From Bacteroidota bacterium (GTDB lineage Bacteria; Bacteroidota; Bacteroidia; Bacteroidales; GCA-2748055), in the NCBI GenBank assembly GCA_030642565.1, contig DAOWNM010000085.1:1-9431 (forward strand): a stretch of 9,431 nucleotides of DNA, written 5' to 3'. The notes under the pieces are model-generated. The model was not told where the DNA came from, searched no databases, and saw nothing but the letters and a program-made list of their open reading frames with translations. This document shows positions 1 to 7,348 of the stretch, in pieces. The translations under genes and the position numbers were made by a program. Every line of letters starts with the position of its first letter. Position 1 is the stretch's first letter.

Positions 1-3
1 ATT

Positions 4-2424
4 ATGAAAAAAATACTGAAGATTATCGGTTGGACACTCCTTGTCCTGCTCACGGCCATTGCCATAACCTGGTTTGGATTTCTAAAACCGAAACCCCCTC
101 CCATCTCTGCGGAGGACCGTGCCGCTATTAACCTGATGCCCCTTCCAGCTGAACTGAAGCTGGGGAACGGAGTATTTCTTCTGAACGAAGAGCTGGCCCA
201 TGATTTTTCGCACCTCTCAACTCTCAGACTTGATCGGGCGGTAAAAAGGTTCTATAAAAAACTCTCCGGACAGACGGGGATGGAACTTGGACAGGGGAGT
301 GATAAGGTACTGATCCTTGAATGTATCGGAAGTGAAAAACTGTATCCATCTTTGGGTGACGATGAATCCTATACCATCACGGTATCAGAAAAAAAGATAG
401 CAATAAAGGCTCCGGAGGAGACCGGCATAATCTATGCGCTGGAATCATTACTTCAGCTGGCCAGACAGGAAGAGGGAAGGTGGGTGATCCCTGTGCTCTC
501 CATGGATGACCAACCCAGGTACCCCTGGCGTGGTGTGATGATCGATGCCTGCAGACACTGGATTCCCAAAGAGGTGATTCTTCGTAACCTGGAAGCCATG
601 GCGACAACGAAGATGAATGTTTTTCACTGGCACTTGACCGAGAGTCAGGCGTTCAGGATAGAATCCTTACTGTTTCCCAGATTGCATACTCTGGGTTCTA
701 ACGGTGACTATTACACGCAGGATGATATCCGTGAAGTGCTGGGGTACGCTGCTGACCGGGGGATCAGGGTGGTTCCGGAGTTTGACATTCCAGGTCATTC
801 TGCTGCCTGGTTTGTTGGTCATCCTGAACTTGCCAGTGGTCCCGGACCATATCAGCTTGACACAGGTATAATGAGCATTCAACCAGCGATGGATCCTACC
901 CGGGAGGAGGTGTATGAATTCCTTGATCAATTTTTTGGCGAAATGGCCGGGCTATTTCCAGATGAATGTTTGCACATTGGCGGGGATGAAGTAGTTCCCA
1001 CCCAGTGGAATGAGAATCCGGATATCCAAAGGTATATGAAAGTGCATGGGTTGGAAGACCCGCATGCTCTGCAGGCCCATTTTAATATACGTATACAAAA
1101 AATTGTGGCAAGCCATGGCAAAATAATGTTGGGCTGGGACGAAATACTGCACCCCGATCTTCCCAGAGAGGGTATAGCGGTGCAAACCTGGCGTGACCAT
1201 GGTTCTCTGTGGGAATCGGCCCGCCTGGGAAACAGAGCAATTCTGTCGGCAGGATATTACCTGGACCATAAACAGCCGGCTTCATACCACTACAACATCG
1301 ATCCCACAGTCATTTCCGGGGCTGTTGATATTGAGATCGACTCAAGCAACTGGAAAGGATGGGAATGCGTTCTAAGTGTAGCAGATATGTCGATGGACGG
1401 CGCACTCTATCTGTTCGGTGAGGGAGAAACGTTGAGGGGTATTTTAAGTTTCATGGGTGGCTCCATGGGATTTACCGAAGTGACTGCAGAAGATAATCAT
1501 ATCTCATTTGTCGTTGAATCGTCCATGGGAAAACTTGAATTTGAAATTGTACTGGAAGGGGATTCAATTTCCGGTTCTTCCAAAATATCAGTTTTTAATC
1601 TGATGCTCAATGGCCATCGTTCCGGAGGAACCGATATGGCAGAGGGTACTCCTTTGCCTGAATTCAAAAAGATTGAACCACTCACCCCCGAACAGGAAAC
1701 CAACCTGGTGGGAGGAGAAGCATGTATGTGGTCCGAAATGGTAGATAGCCTCACCATCGAATCAAGGATCTGGCCACGAGCAGCAGCTGTTGCAGAGAAA
1801 TTGTGGAGTCCAAAAGTGTTAACCGATGATGTGGCAGATATGTACCGGAGACTTATGGTGTTGGACAATCAATTGGAGAAGCTGGGGCTGAAGCACAAAA
1901 GCTACAGAAATACCCTTTTGGCCGACATGGTATCTGAACTCTACCTGGCGCCCTTGAAAGTGCTAACAGATCTGCTTCAAGAAGATAAGATGTTTGCCCG
2001 GATGGCCATTTACGAACCTCAGTACTATACCACCACCCCACTGAACAGAGTGGTGGATGTGGCACTACCTGAGAGTTATGAGGCCTACCGTTTTGGACAG
2101 GATGTGGATCTCTGGATCGATTCGGAAGATGCAGCGGCCCGTGAACGTTTGATTACCATGCTGGAGTGCTGGTCGGCCAACCATAAACAACTGGAGCCGG
2201 CCTTTGAAGGTAACGAAAGGTTGCTGGAAGTGAAGCCCCATTCAGAACATCTTTCCAAACTTGCCCATGTGGCTCTTGTGGCCCTCTCCGATCCGGCTGG
2301 CCTGAGCGGGAAGGAAGAAGAATTGAGAGAGCTTTACGCTATGTCTTCCGGGTCCTGTGGCGCCACCAATCTACCTATCACCAAACATGTTCAAAAGCTG
2401 GTTGAATCTGCAACAAAGAATTAG
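4..2424 (+). CDS. GH20 beta-N-acetylhexosaminidase, membrane-anchored, with inserted domain
   Basis: Predicted exo-acting hexosaminidase that removes terminal GlcNAc/GalNAc from glycans or peptidoglycan fragments by substrate-assisted catalysis. The 806 aa begin with a short basic stretch and one hydrophobic segment (about residues 6-28) without a lipobox, so it is probably an inner-membrane anchor with the enzyme in the periplasm. Residues about 44-165 fit the GH20 N-terminal alpha/beta domain. The TIM barrel starts at YPWRG (173-177). It carries the substrate arginine R184 in DACRHW, HWHLTES (208-214), the catalytic pair D328-E329 in HIGGDEV, W378 in GWDE, W396 in QTWR and GGEACMWSE (570-578). 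Barrel residues resemble eukaryotic lysosomal hexosaminidases. Two features are unusual: about 120 extra beta-rich residues (435-555) before the last barrel strand, and about 170 residues after the barrel (636-806). Only three bases precede the ATG, so a start further upstream cannot be excluded. The next gene follows after 40 bp. The family call is firm; the exact substrate is not known. Confidence 0.95.
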   Translation: MKKILKIIGWTLLVLLTAIAITWFGFLKPKPPPISAEDRAAINLMPLPAELKLGNGVFLLNEELAHDFSHLSTLRLDRAVKRFYKKLSGQTGMELGQGSDKVLILECIGSEKLYPSLGDDESYTITVSEKKIAIKAPEETGIIYALESLLQLARQEEGRWVIPVLSMDDQPRYPWRGVMIDACRHWIPKEVILRNLEAMATTKMNVFHWHLTESQAFRIESLLFPRLHTLGSNGDYYTQDDIREVLGYAADRGIRVVPEFDIPGHSAAWFVGHPELASGPGPYQLDTGIMSIQPAMDPTREEVYEFLDQFFGEMAGLFPDECLHIGGDEVVPTQWNENPDIQRYMKVHGLEDPHALQAHFNIRIQKIVASHGKIMLGWDEILHPDLPREGIAVQTWRDHGSLWESARLGNRAILSAGYYLDHKQPASYHYNIDPTVISGAVDIEIDSSNWKGWECVLSVADMSMDGALYLFGEGETLRGILSFMGGSMGFTEVTAEDNHISFVVESSMGKLEFEIVLEGDSISGSSKISVFNLMLNGHRSGGTDMAEGTPLPEFKKIEPLTPEQETNLVGGEACMWSEMVDSLTIESRIWPRAAAVAEKLWSPKVLTDDVADMYRRLMVLDNQLEKLGLKHKSYRNTLLADMVSELYLAPLKVLTDLLQEDKMFARMAIYEPQYYTTTPLNRVVDVALPESYEAYRFGQDVDLWIDSEDAAARERLITMLECWSANHKQLEPAFEGNERLLEVKPHSEHLSKLAHVALVALSDPAGLSGKEEELRELYAMSSGSCGATNLPITKHVQKLVESATKN
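1306..1668 (+). other. Beta-rich module inserted in the GH20 barrel (residues about 435-555)
   Basis: This is a sub-region of the hexosaminidase. In ordinary GH20 enzymes the segment ending YNIDP (430-434 here) is followed within roughly ten to twenty residues by LTPEQ and GGEACMW. Here about 120 residues intervene. They have a regular alternating hydrophobic pattern with short turns: WKGWECVLSV, GALYLFGEGETLRGILSF, HISFVVES, KLEFEIVLEGDSISGSS and FNLMLNGHR. This pattern suggests a small antiparallel beta-sheet or barrel domain. Its turns resemble those of unassigned bacterial beta-domains with a 'GxLxGxxxF...IsFxV...GxIxGD.I.G' rhythm. The reading frame is continuous and the GH20 motifs resume intact, so this is a real domain insertion and not a frameshift. 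A role in substrate binding or oligomerisation is only an inference. Confidence 0.7.
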
Positions 2425-2433
2425 ATATCTTTG
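2402..2433 (+). promoter_or_regulatory. Candidate Bacteroidota-type promoter for the kinase-RapZ gene
   Basis: TATCTTTG at 2426-2433 matches the Bacteroidota -7 consensus TAnnTTTG exactly. A TTG at 2402-2404 lies 21 bp upstream, in the spacing expected for the -33 element. A start about 7 nt downstream of the -7 would give a leader of about 25 nt before the ATG at 2465. That leader contains the purine-rich run AAAAGAAGAGAGA (2446-2458), the likely ribosome-loading region. The -33 arm lies in the last codons of the hexosaminidase gene, so the kinase gene may be expressed both by read-through and independently. Assigned by motif only. Confidence 0.45.
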
Positions 2434-2464
2434 AATTGAAGATCGAAAAGAAGAGAGACCGAAC

Positions 2465-3898
2465 ATGAGCCAGACCATACTTGAGTTGTTGAATGACCTG
2501 TTTCACAGGTGGTGCGGTGAGAATATTATATCCATCAACAAACTGCCCACCTCCGGCTCCCCCAGGGAGTATTACCGGATCACCGGAACAGAAAGCACCG
2601 CCATCGGTGCCATCAACCTGGACCGGGAAGAGAATGAGGCCTTTATTGAATTCAGCAAACATTTTCATGCCAGTGGACTGGCCGTTCCGGAAATATACCT
2701 GGTCGACCTGGATCACCACACATACCTGCAGGAGGACCTGGGCGATATCACCTTGTTCGATCACCTGTTCAGTGTCAGAGACAACGGGAATTTCCCTCAA
2801 GCGTTGACTGAAGTATACAAGGAGGTGCTTACCGAACTTCAGAAGTTTCAGATCGCCGGGGCAAAAAACTTCGACTACTCGGTCTGTTATCCGCGTTCCA
2901 GCTTCGACCGTCAGAGTATGCAGTGGGACCTCAGCTATTTCAAGTACTATTTTCTCAAACTGGCCGGAATCCCTTTTAACGAGCAGCTGCTGGAGAACGA
3001 CTACAGCACCCTGATCGATTTTCTGCTCGCCCAGGATACGGACTACTTTCTCTATCGCGATTTTCAGTCGAGGAACGTGATGCTGCGCGACGGGAAACCG
3101 TACTTTATCGATTACCAGGGAGGCAGGAAAGGAGCACTGCAGTACGATGTGGCCTCACTGCTATATGACTCTAAAGCCGATATCCCACCGGCAGTCCGCG
3201 AAGAGCTTTTGGAGCACTATATCACCGGCCTGGCTAATTATCCTTCGGTCGATAGAGAGAAATTCAGGGAATCCTACTATTCCTATGTGCTGATTCGTAT
3301 TATGCAGGCCATGGGAGCGTATGGATTCAGGGGATTCTATGAAAAAAAGACCCACTTTCTGCAAAGTATTCCCTATGCCCTGAACGACCTGCGATGGATC
3401 CTCAACAATGTGAAATTCTCCATTGAGATCCCTACCCTGCTCAAGGTATTTAAGGAGCTGTTGGAAGCTCCGAAGCTCAAGAGGTTCAAGGACAAGGAGG
3501 GTAGAAAATCGGCTCTGAAGGTTGCCATCAATAGCTTCAGCTATAAACATGGCATCCCCGATGATCCCCACGGACATGGTGGGGGGTATGTATTTGACTG
3601 CCGCGTTATAACCAATCCGGGCCGGTTGGAACAGTACAAAGAGATGAACGGCAAGCATAAGCCGGTAATCGAGTTCCTCGACCACGATGCCGATGCAAAT
3701 GAGTTTCTAAGCAATACCTTTTCACTGGTCGATATGTCGATTGACAATTACGAGGAGCGAAGCTTCTCCCACCTGTTGGTAAGTTTTGGCTGTACCGGTG
3801 GTCAGCACCGCTCGGTCTACTGCGCCGAACGTCTGGCCGAACACCTGCGCGAAAGCCAGAGTGTGAGGATCACCCTCTGGCACCGGGAGCTGGATTAA
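2465..3898 (+). CDS. APH-like sugar kinase fused to RapZ C-terminal domain
   Basis: This cytoplasmic protein of 477 aa has no signal peptide and two recognisable halves. Residues 1 to about 320 have the aminoglycoside-phosphotransferase/choline-kinase fold. The catalytic loop is YRDFQSRN (197-204), with D199 as likely base and N204 as metal ligand, followed by the metal-binding D216 in IDYQGG (215-220). The first loop residue is Tyr where the family often has His. This kinase type includes AmgK, which phosphorylates MurNAc/GlcNAc in cell-wall recycling. After a linker, residues about 355-477 match the RapZ C-terminal domain: SFSYKHGIP, VFDCRVITNPGR (376-387) and GCTGGQHRS (442-450). In E. coli RapZ this domain binds glucosamine-6-phosphate and controls GlmS synthesis. 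The P-loop ATPase half of classical RapZ is absent and is replaced by the kinase. The gene follows the hexosaminidase by 40 bp, which supports a role in amino-sugar salvage or sensing. Domain calls are firm; substrate and any regulatory role are inferred. Confidence 0.9.
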   Translation: MSQTILELLNDLFHRWCGENIISINKLPTSGSPREYYRITGTESTAIGAINLDREENEAFIEFSKHFHASGLAVPEIYLVDLDHHTYLQEDLGDITLFDHLFSVRDNGNFPQALTEVYKEVLTELQKFQIAGAKNFDYSVCYPRSSFDRQSMQWDLSYFKYYFLKLAGIPFNEQLLENDYSTLIDFLLAQDTDYFLYRDFQSRNVMLRDGKPYFIDYQGGRKGALQYDVASLLYDSKADIPPAVREELLEHYITGLANYPSVDREKFRESYYSYVLIRIMQAMGAYGFRGFYEKKTHFLQSIPYALNDLRWILNNVKFSIEIPTLLKVFKELLEAPKLKRFKDKEGRKSALKVAINSFSYKHGIPDDPHGHGGGYVFDCRVITNPGRLEQYKEMNGKHKPVIEFLDHDADANEFLSNTFSLVDMSIDNYEERSFSHLLVSFGCTGGQHRSVYCAERLAEHLRESQSVRITLWHRELD

Positions 3899-3919
3899 AG
3901 ACTCATATTAAAACAGACA

Positions 3920-6676
3920 CTATTCTTTTACCTGAAACAGGTATGTTCCGCTTTCAACCGAAAACACTATATACCCATCCGTCACCTCATTGAATGTGAC
4001 ACCTGTTGCCTGATCCGTACTTACGCCACCTTCCGTAATCTGTGAAGGATCTATTGCCGGCACATATACTGTTGCGTGACAGCTGACCGGAACAGTGACC
4101 TCCATAATGAAGGCTCCCTCCTCATTTCGCCAAGTGATGCCTCCCTCGCCATAAGGGGTGTTGTTGTTATAAGTGACATACTCCAGCTCTTTTACAGGCT
4201 GTGGACGAAAAATGATATGCCGGTAGCCCGGCTTCCAGGGATCGGCCTTCATGCCGGCCAGGTTCCGGTAAAACCACACCAGTCCGCCCCCGAACATGGG
4301 ATGGTTATGGGAACCTTTCTCGTTCCAGTTTTCACGTGTGGTGGTAGAACCCAGTTCAATCCAGTGGCCAAAGGAGGGCTCTGTTCGTTTATTCATAGCT
4401 TCAAAGGCCAACTCATTTAATCCATTGTCGGCCAGCACTTCAAAAAAGAAGCGGGTACCGATAATCCCGGTATCGAGGTGACCTCCACTCTTCAGGATTC
4501 CAGCCTTCAAGGCAGCTACCACCTGTTCATACTGTTCCGCGGGAACCCCCATTTTCAGGGCCAGGATGTTTCCACCAGCATCGCCATACGATCCTGCCGT
4601 TTTATCATAAAACCGTTTCTGAAATGCCTTTTGAGTGCGATCGGCCAGCGATCTGTACTCCACCACTTCATCTTCGATGCCCAGGACCCTGGCTGCTTTG
4701 GAGGTGATATCGGCACAATACCAGAGAACAAAAGTGTGCACCATCTCATCGGGGATCAACTCCCCTGGCGGTAACCACTCTCCCAGGTTGTACCATTTCA
4801 CTATGGAGCCATCATTACCGGTCCGTTGCGAATGCATGATTCCGTCTTCGCCGGTCCATGTGAGTATATACCGCAGGTAGCCTTTCATAGCCTGGTAGTT
4901 ATCCTCCAGCATATCCCTTGAACCATACTGTACATAGTACTCCCACGGCATCACACAGATGGCTGCTCCCCAAGCCGGTCCGCCCCCGCAACCCGGTTGC
5001 CACGGGGCACCATTAGGCACATAACCGGTCTCCTGAATCTGCGCTCCGCGCATATCCCCGATCCACTTCTGGTAGAAGTTCTTCGCATCATAATTGTGCA
5101 GTACCGTGTTGCAGGCGATCTGTCCGTCGCCCGTATAGCCCGACCGTTCGCGATGCGGACAATCACTGGCAAGTCCGCCGTGCATATTGTCTATCTGACT
5201 CCGGCGCCATATCCTGTTGATTCCGTTAAACAGTTCATTGGAGGTCTGAAAGGTGGCACTGGGTTCGATCCATGTGTTGACCGCCTCTGCTGTAAGCTGT
5301 TCCGGCTTCAACTCTCCTGGCCAGTTGTTAATCTCCACCCCACTGAATACAAACCAGCTAAACCTTGGCGCGTAGGATTCGGGTTCCCCACCCCTGAAAA
5401 TATAACTGTTGTTGCCTGAATAGAGATTGGCACGGGGCGTTATTTCAACTTTGTGTCCGCGGGGAGCCTCCACATTGTTGAGCCTGACCCATCCCGAGAT
5501 CTCAACACCAAAATCGACAAAATAGTGTCCCTCTCCAAGCCTCTCTATTGAGAGCGGCTCCAGCCGTTCGGTTACTCTGTCGGGATAAGCCGTATGTGCC
5601 ACCAGTTCTCCACCGGGTGAACGCGTTATGGATGCCGCTTCCCATCGCGAATCATCAAAACCGGGCATGCACCACCCCGGTTGCTCCTCCCTGGCATCAT
5701 AATCCTCGCCATAATAGACCATGTTCATCAGGATGGGACTCCTCGATGCGGTCCAGGTGGCATCACTTACAATCAGATCTTCCGTTCCGTCTGTATAGGT
5801 AACGTGCAGTTGACAGAGGAACCTGGGAGTGCCATAGCCTTCGGTCCAGAATTTGGCCGGATTGTAGAATCCGTTCCCAACGATGCTTCCAAGGGTATTA
5901 TCTCCCGGGTTCAGTCGATCCTTCACATCATAGGCCATATACATCACCCTGTAATCGGTGAACTCATCGGGCAGGGCGATCAGGGCATTCATCAGTTTGG
6001 GTCTTTTTCCATAGTTGGTCTGGTTGGGTACCAGCACATCATCGCTCACTTTTACTCCATTGAGCCACAACTCAAAATAGCCCAGTCCGGTTACAAAAGC
6101 CACCGCACTTTCAACCTCTTTTCCCACCTGGAAATCTTTCCTGAACATGGGAGCCGGGGGACCCAAATCCTCTGGCTCAAAATCTGGCCTTTCAGGCCTG
6201 GGAAGCGGATCCTCTCCCTGCCAGGGAGCCCCGATCCACACCGCCTTCCACTCATCAGGATCCAGCAGGCCCATCCGCCACATTCCTGCTTCGCTCCAGT
6301 CAGAAATCATACCATCGCGGTCCCACACCCTTACCTGCCACCAACACTCCTGTCTTGATTCCAATGGTTTGCCCCTGTATTTGACACGGGTCGACTGGTT
6401 CGAGAGTTGTTTATCACTATCCCATAGATCGGGTTGCTCCAGTTGCTCCTTCGAACTGGCCACCCGCAACTGCCAGGCTGTTTGCATCTGTCCGCGTTCA
6501 CCCTCCGGTGCCATATTGACCCACGATAACCGGGGGTCTGCTTTATCCACCACGGATGGATTTTCCAGGTATTCGCAGGTAAGCTGACCGGGGACCAGGG
6601 GTCCCTGATTCAATGAATTATCAGAGGCACAACCTACCAGAAGGCCCGACAAACACAATACAATAAGTTGTTTCAT
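3920..6676 (-). CDS. GH78 alpha-L-rhamnosidase, lipoprotein
   Basis: Predicted inverting exo-enzyme that removes terminal alpha-L-rhamnose from plant or microbial glycans. I place the start at the ATG complementary to 6674-6676 because it gives a lipoprotein signal peptide (MKQLIVLCLSGLLVGC, lipobox LVGC, lipidated C16). A 32-residue polar extension to 6772 would bury this signal. The mature protein is 918 aa including the signal. Order of parts: a Fn3-like domain (about 28-135) ending in DWSEAGMWRMG; a rhamnosidase N domain from about 143 (WKAVWIGAP, GYFELWLNGVKV); central beta-domains; an (alpha/alpha)6 catalytic barrel (about 475-800); and a C-terminal beta-domain (IIFRPQP onward). The likely general acid is E510 in DCPHRER (505-511), followed by GYTGD (513-517). 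The likely base is E782 in STTTRENW, where Arg replaces the Trp usually found before this Glu. SHNHPMFGG follows. Only one acidic residue lies close behind C16, so surface export is uncertain. The gene stands alone on its strand, with no SusC/SusD visible. Confidence 0.93.
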   Translation of the reverse strand: MKQLIVLCLSGLLVGCASDNSLNQGPLVPGQLTCEYLENPSVVDKADPRLSWVNMAPEGERGQMQTAWQLRVASSKEQLEQPDLWDSDKQLSNQSTRVKYRGKPLESRQECWWQVRVWDRDGMISDWSEAGMWRMGLLDPDEWKAVWIGAPWQGEDPLPRPERPDFEPEDLGPPAPMFRKDFQVGKEVESAVAFVTGLGYFELWLNGVKVSDDVLVPNQTNYGKRPKLMNALIALPDEFTDYRVMYMAYDVKDRLNPGDNTLGSIVGNGFYNPAKFWTEGYGTPRFLCQLHVTYTDGTEDLIVSDATWTASRSPILMNMVYYGEDYDAREEQPGWCMPGFDDSRWEAASITRSPGGELVAHTAYPDRVTERLEPLSIERLGEGHYFVDFGVEISGWVRLNNVEAPRGHKVEITPRANLYSGNNSYIFRGGEPESYAPRFSWFVFSGVEINNWPGELKPEQLTAEAVNTWIEPSATFQTSNELFNGINRIWRRSQIDNMHGGLASDCPHRERSGYTGDGQIACNTVLHNYDAKNFYQKWIGDMRGAQIQETGYVPNGAPWQPGCGGGPAWGAAICVMPWEYYVQYGSRDMLEDNYQAMKGYLRYILTWTGEDGIMHSQRTGNDGSIVKWYNLGEWLPPGELIPDEMVHTFVLWYCADITSKAARVLGIEDEVVEYRSLADRTQKAFQKRFYDKTAGSYGDAGGNILALKMGVPAEQYEQVVAALKAGILKSGGHLDTGIIGTRFFFEVLADNGLNELAFEAMNKRTEPSFGHWIELGSTTTRENWNEKGSHNHPMFGGGLVWFYRNLAGMKADPWKPGYRHIIFRPQPVKELEYVTYNNNTPYGEGGITWRNEEGAFIMEVTVPVSCHATVYVPAIDPSQITEGGVSTDQATGVTFNEVTDGYIVFSVESGTYLFQVKE
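3929..3943. repeat. Short perfect hairpin at the convergent gene ends
   Basis: TACCTG-AAA-CAGGTA forms a 6-bp stem with a 3-nt loop. It lies inside the last codons of the rhamnosidase gene, just past the end of the kinase-RapZ gene. The two convergent stop codons are separated by only 21 bp and no other stem was found there. In neither direction is the stem followed by a good T-run, so it is at most a weak bidirectional transcription end and may be chance. Confidence 0.25.
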
Positions 6677-6860
6677 AGTGTTCAAATTAGTAAAATCTTC
6701 GTTATCTTCACTGGAACCATCAAAAAAAGGTAGCTCCCTGGTCACCCTGTTGCGGCGCAAACCGGAGAACAATTAATGCTATCCAATGTTATGAAATAAT
6801 AATTTTGGAGTGTTTTTTATTAATTTCGTCCCATAATTTTAATTGATCAACCTGAAAATT
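6677..6860. promoter_or_regulatory. Divergent intergenic region between rhamnosidase and barrel genes
   Basis: These 184 bp separate two divergent start codons and must hold both promoters. The right half is AT-rich. For the rightward gene, a TTTG at 6804-6807 and TAATTTTA at 6834-6841 resemble -33 and -7 elements, but the 26-bp spacing is longer than usual; TAATTTCG at 6821-6828 is an alternative -7. For the leftward gene I see only near-matches, such as CTAATTTG very close to the start and TACCTTTT further up, none with correct spacing. No convincing operator for the rhamnosidase gene was found. Confidence 0.4.
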
Positions 6861-6863
6861 ATG
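6832..6863 (+). repeat. 9-bp inverted repeat whose right arm contains the barrel-gene start codon
   Basis: CATAATTTT (6832-6840) and AAAATTATG (6855-6863) are perfect reverse complements separated by 14 nt. The right arm ends in the ATG start codon at 6861-6863. The loop contains the 8-bp palindrome TTGATCAA (6843-6850). If transcribed from further upstream, the mRNA could fold a weak A/U-rich stem over the start codon. If the -7 element is TAATTTTA (6834-6841), the left arm would not be in the transcript and the repeat would act, if at all, at DNA level. Seen directly; function unproven. Confidence 0.35.
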
Positions 6864-7310
6864 AAAAAACTATTTCTTGCTTCTATTATCGCTCTTTTCT
6901 CTTTAGGCCTGTTTGCACAGGACAGCGGATTTGGTATCGGTGCTATTTTTGGAGAGCCTACAGGGCTGAGTGCCAAGATGTGGACCAGTGAGAAAACCGC
7001 CATTGACGGGGCTGTTGCATGGTCCTTTGCAGGTAACGGATTTCTCCATATGCATGCTGACCTCCTTATTCACAATTTTGATCTTATCAGTGTAAGTGAA
7101 GGGAAGCTTCCTCTCTATTTTGGTCTTGGTGCCTTTGTTACCTTTGCTTCTGACCTGGGACTGGGTGTACGTATACCCATAGGCCTTGCATACCAGTTTG
7201 AGGGGGCTCCTTTGGAAATCTTTGCAGAGATTGCACCCGGGTTAAGCCTGCTCCCCGGTACCGATTTCTATATTGGAGGAGGTATCGGTATACGCTACTA
7301 CTTTAAATAG
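6861..7310 (+). CDS. Small outer-membrane beta-barrel protein (DUF3996-like)
   Basis: Short exported protein of 149 aa. The signal peptide MKKLFLASIIALFSLGLFAQ is followed by a mature chain of about 129 residues rich in Gly and alternating hydrophobics: GFGIGAIFGEPTGLSAKMW, AIDGAVAWSF, LHMHADLLIHNFDLI, LPLYFGLGAFVTF, LGVRIPIGLAYQF, LEIFAEIAPGL and YIGGGIGIRYYFK. This gives about eight amphipathic strands ending in an aromatic-rich terminal strand, as in small eight-stranded outer-membrane barrels. The motif order resembles the DUF3996/BAPKO_0422-like family common in Bacteroidota. Its role is unknown; structural porin-like or envelope functions are possible. I chose the ATG at 6861 over an in-frame TTG at 6843 because it places the signal peptide directly at the N-terminus. 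It lies divergent from the rhamnosidase and 75 bp before the DUF4836-like gene. The start codon lies within an inverted repeat. Confidence 0.82.
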   Translation: MKKLFLASIIALFSLGLFAQDSGFGIGAIFGEPTGLSAKMWTSEKTAIDGAVAWSFAGNGFLHMHADLLIHNFDLISVSEGKLPLYFGLGAFVTFASDLGLGVRIPIGLAYQFEGAPLEIFAEIAPGLSLLPGTDFYIGGGIGIRYYFK

Positions 7311-7334
7311 CACACCTCAACAAAAGAGACGATT

Positions 7335-7348
7335 CTATATTAATATAG
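7335..7348. repeat. 14-bp perfect AT-rich palindrome upstream of the lipoprotein gene
   Basis: CTATATTAATATAG equals its own reverse complement. It directly abuts the -7-like TATCTTTA at 7349-7356 and lies 37 bp before the ATG at 7386. This position would suit an operator overlapping a promoter, but AT-rich palindromes also arise by chance in such gaps. Confidence 0.35.

Noticed and set aside
3161..3685. 174-codon open frame on the - strand
   Set aside because: Antisense shadow of the kinase-RapZ gene, whose frame carries the conserved motifs.
3899..3919. Intrinsic terminator in the convergent gap
   Set aside because: Only 21 bp with no stem-loop; the nearest stem (3929-3943) lacks a T-run in either direction.
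5681..6358. 225-codon open frame on the + strand
   Set aside because: It lies wholly inside the rhamnosidase gene on the opposite strand, has no recognisable domain, and the rhamnosidase frame carries clear GH78 homology.
6430..6447. Tandem GTTGCTCC copies
   Set aside because: They only reflect the repeated Glu-Gln-Leu-type codons of the rhamnosidase (KEQLEQP) and are not a regulatory repeat.
6677..6772. 32-residue N-terminal extension of the rhamnosidase
   Set aside because: The added stretch is polar and would bury a clear lipoprotein signal peptide that starts at the ATG at 6674-6676.
6843..6860. TTG start six codons upstream for the barrel protein
   Set aside because: The ATG at 6861 begins a standard MKK signal peptide; the TTG lies in the inverted-repeat loop and near the likely promoter.
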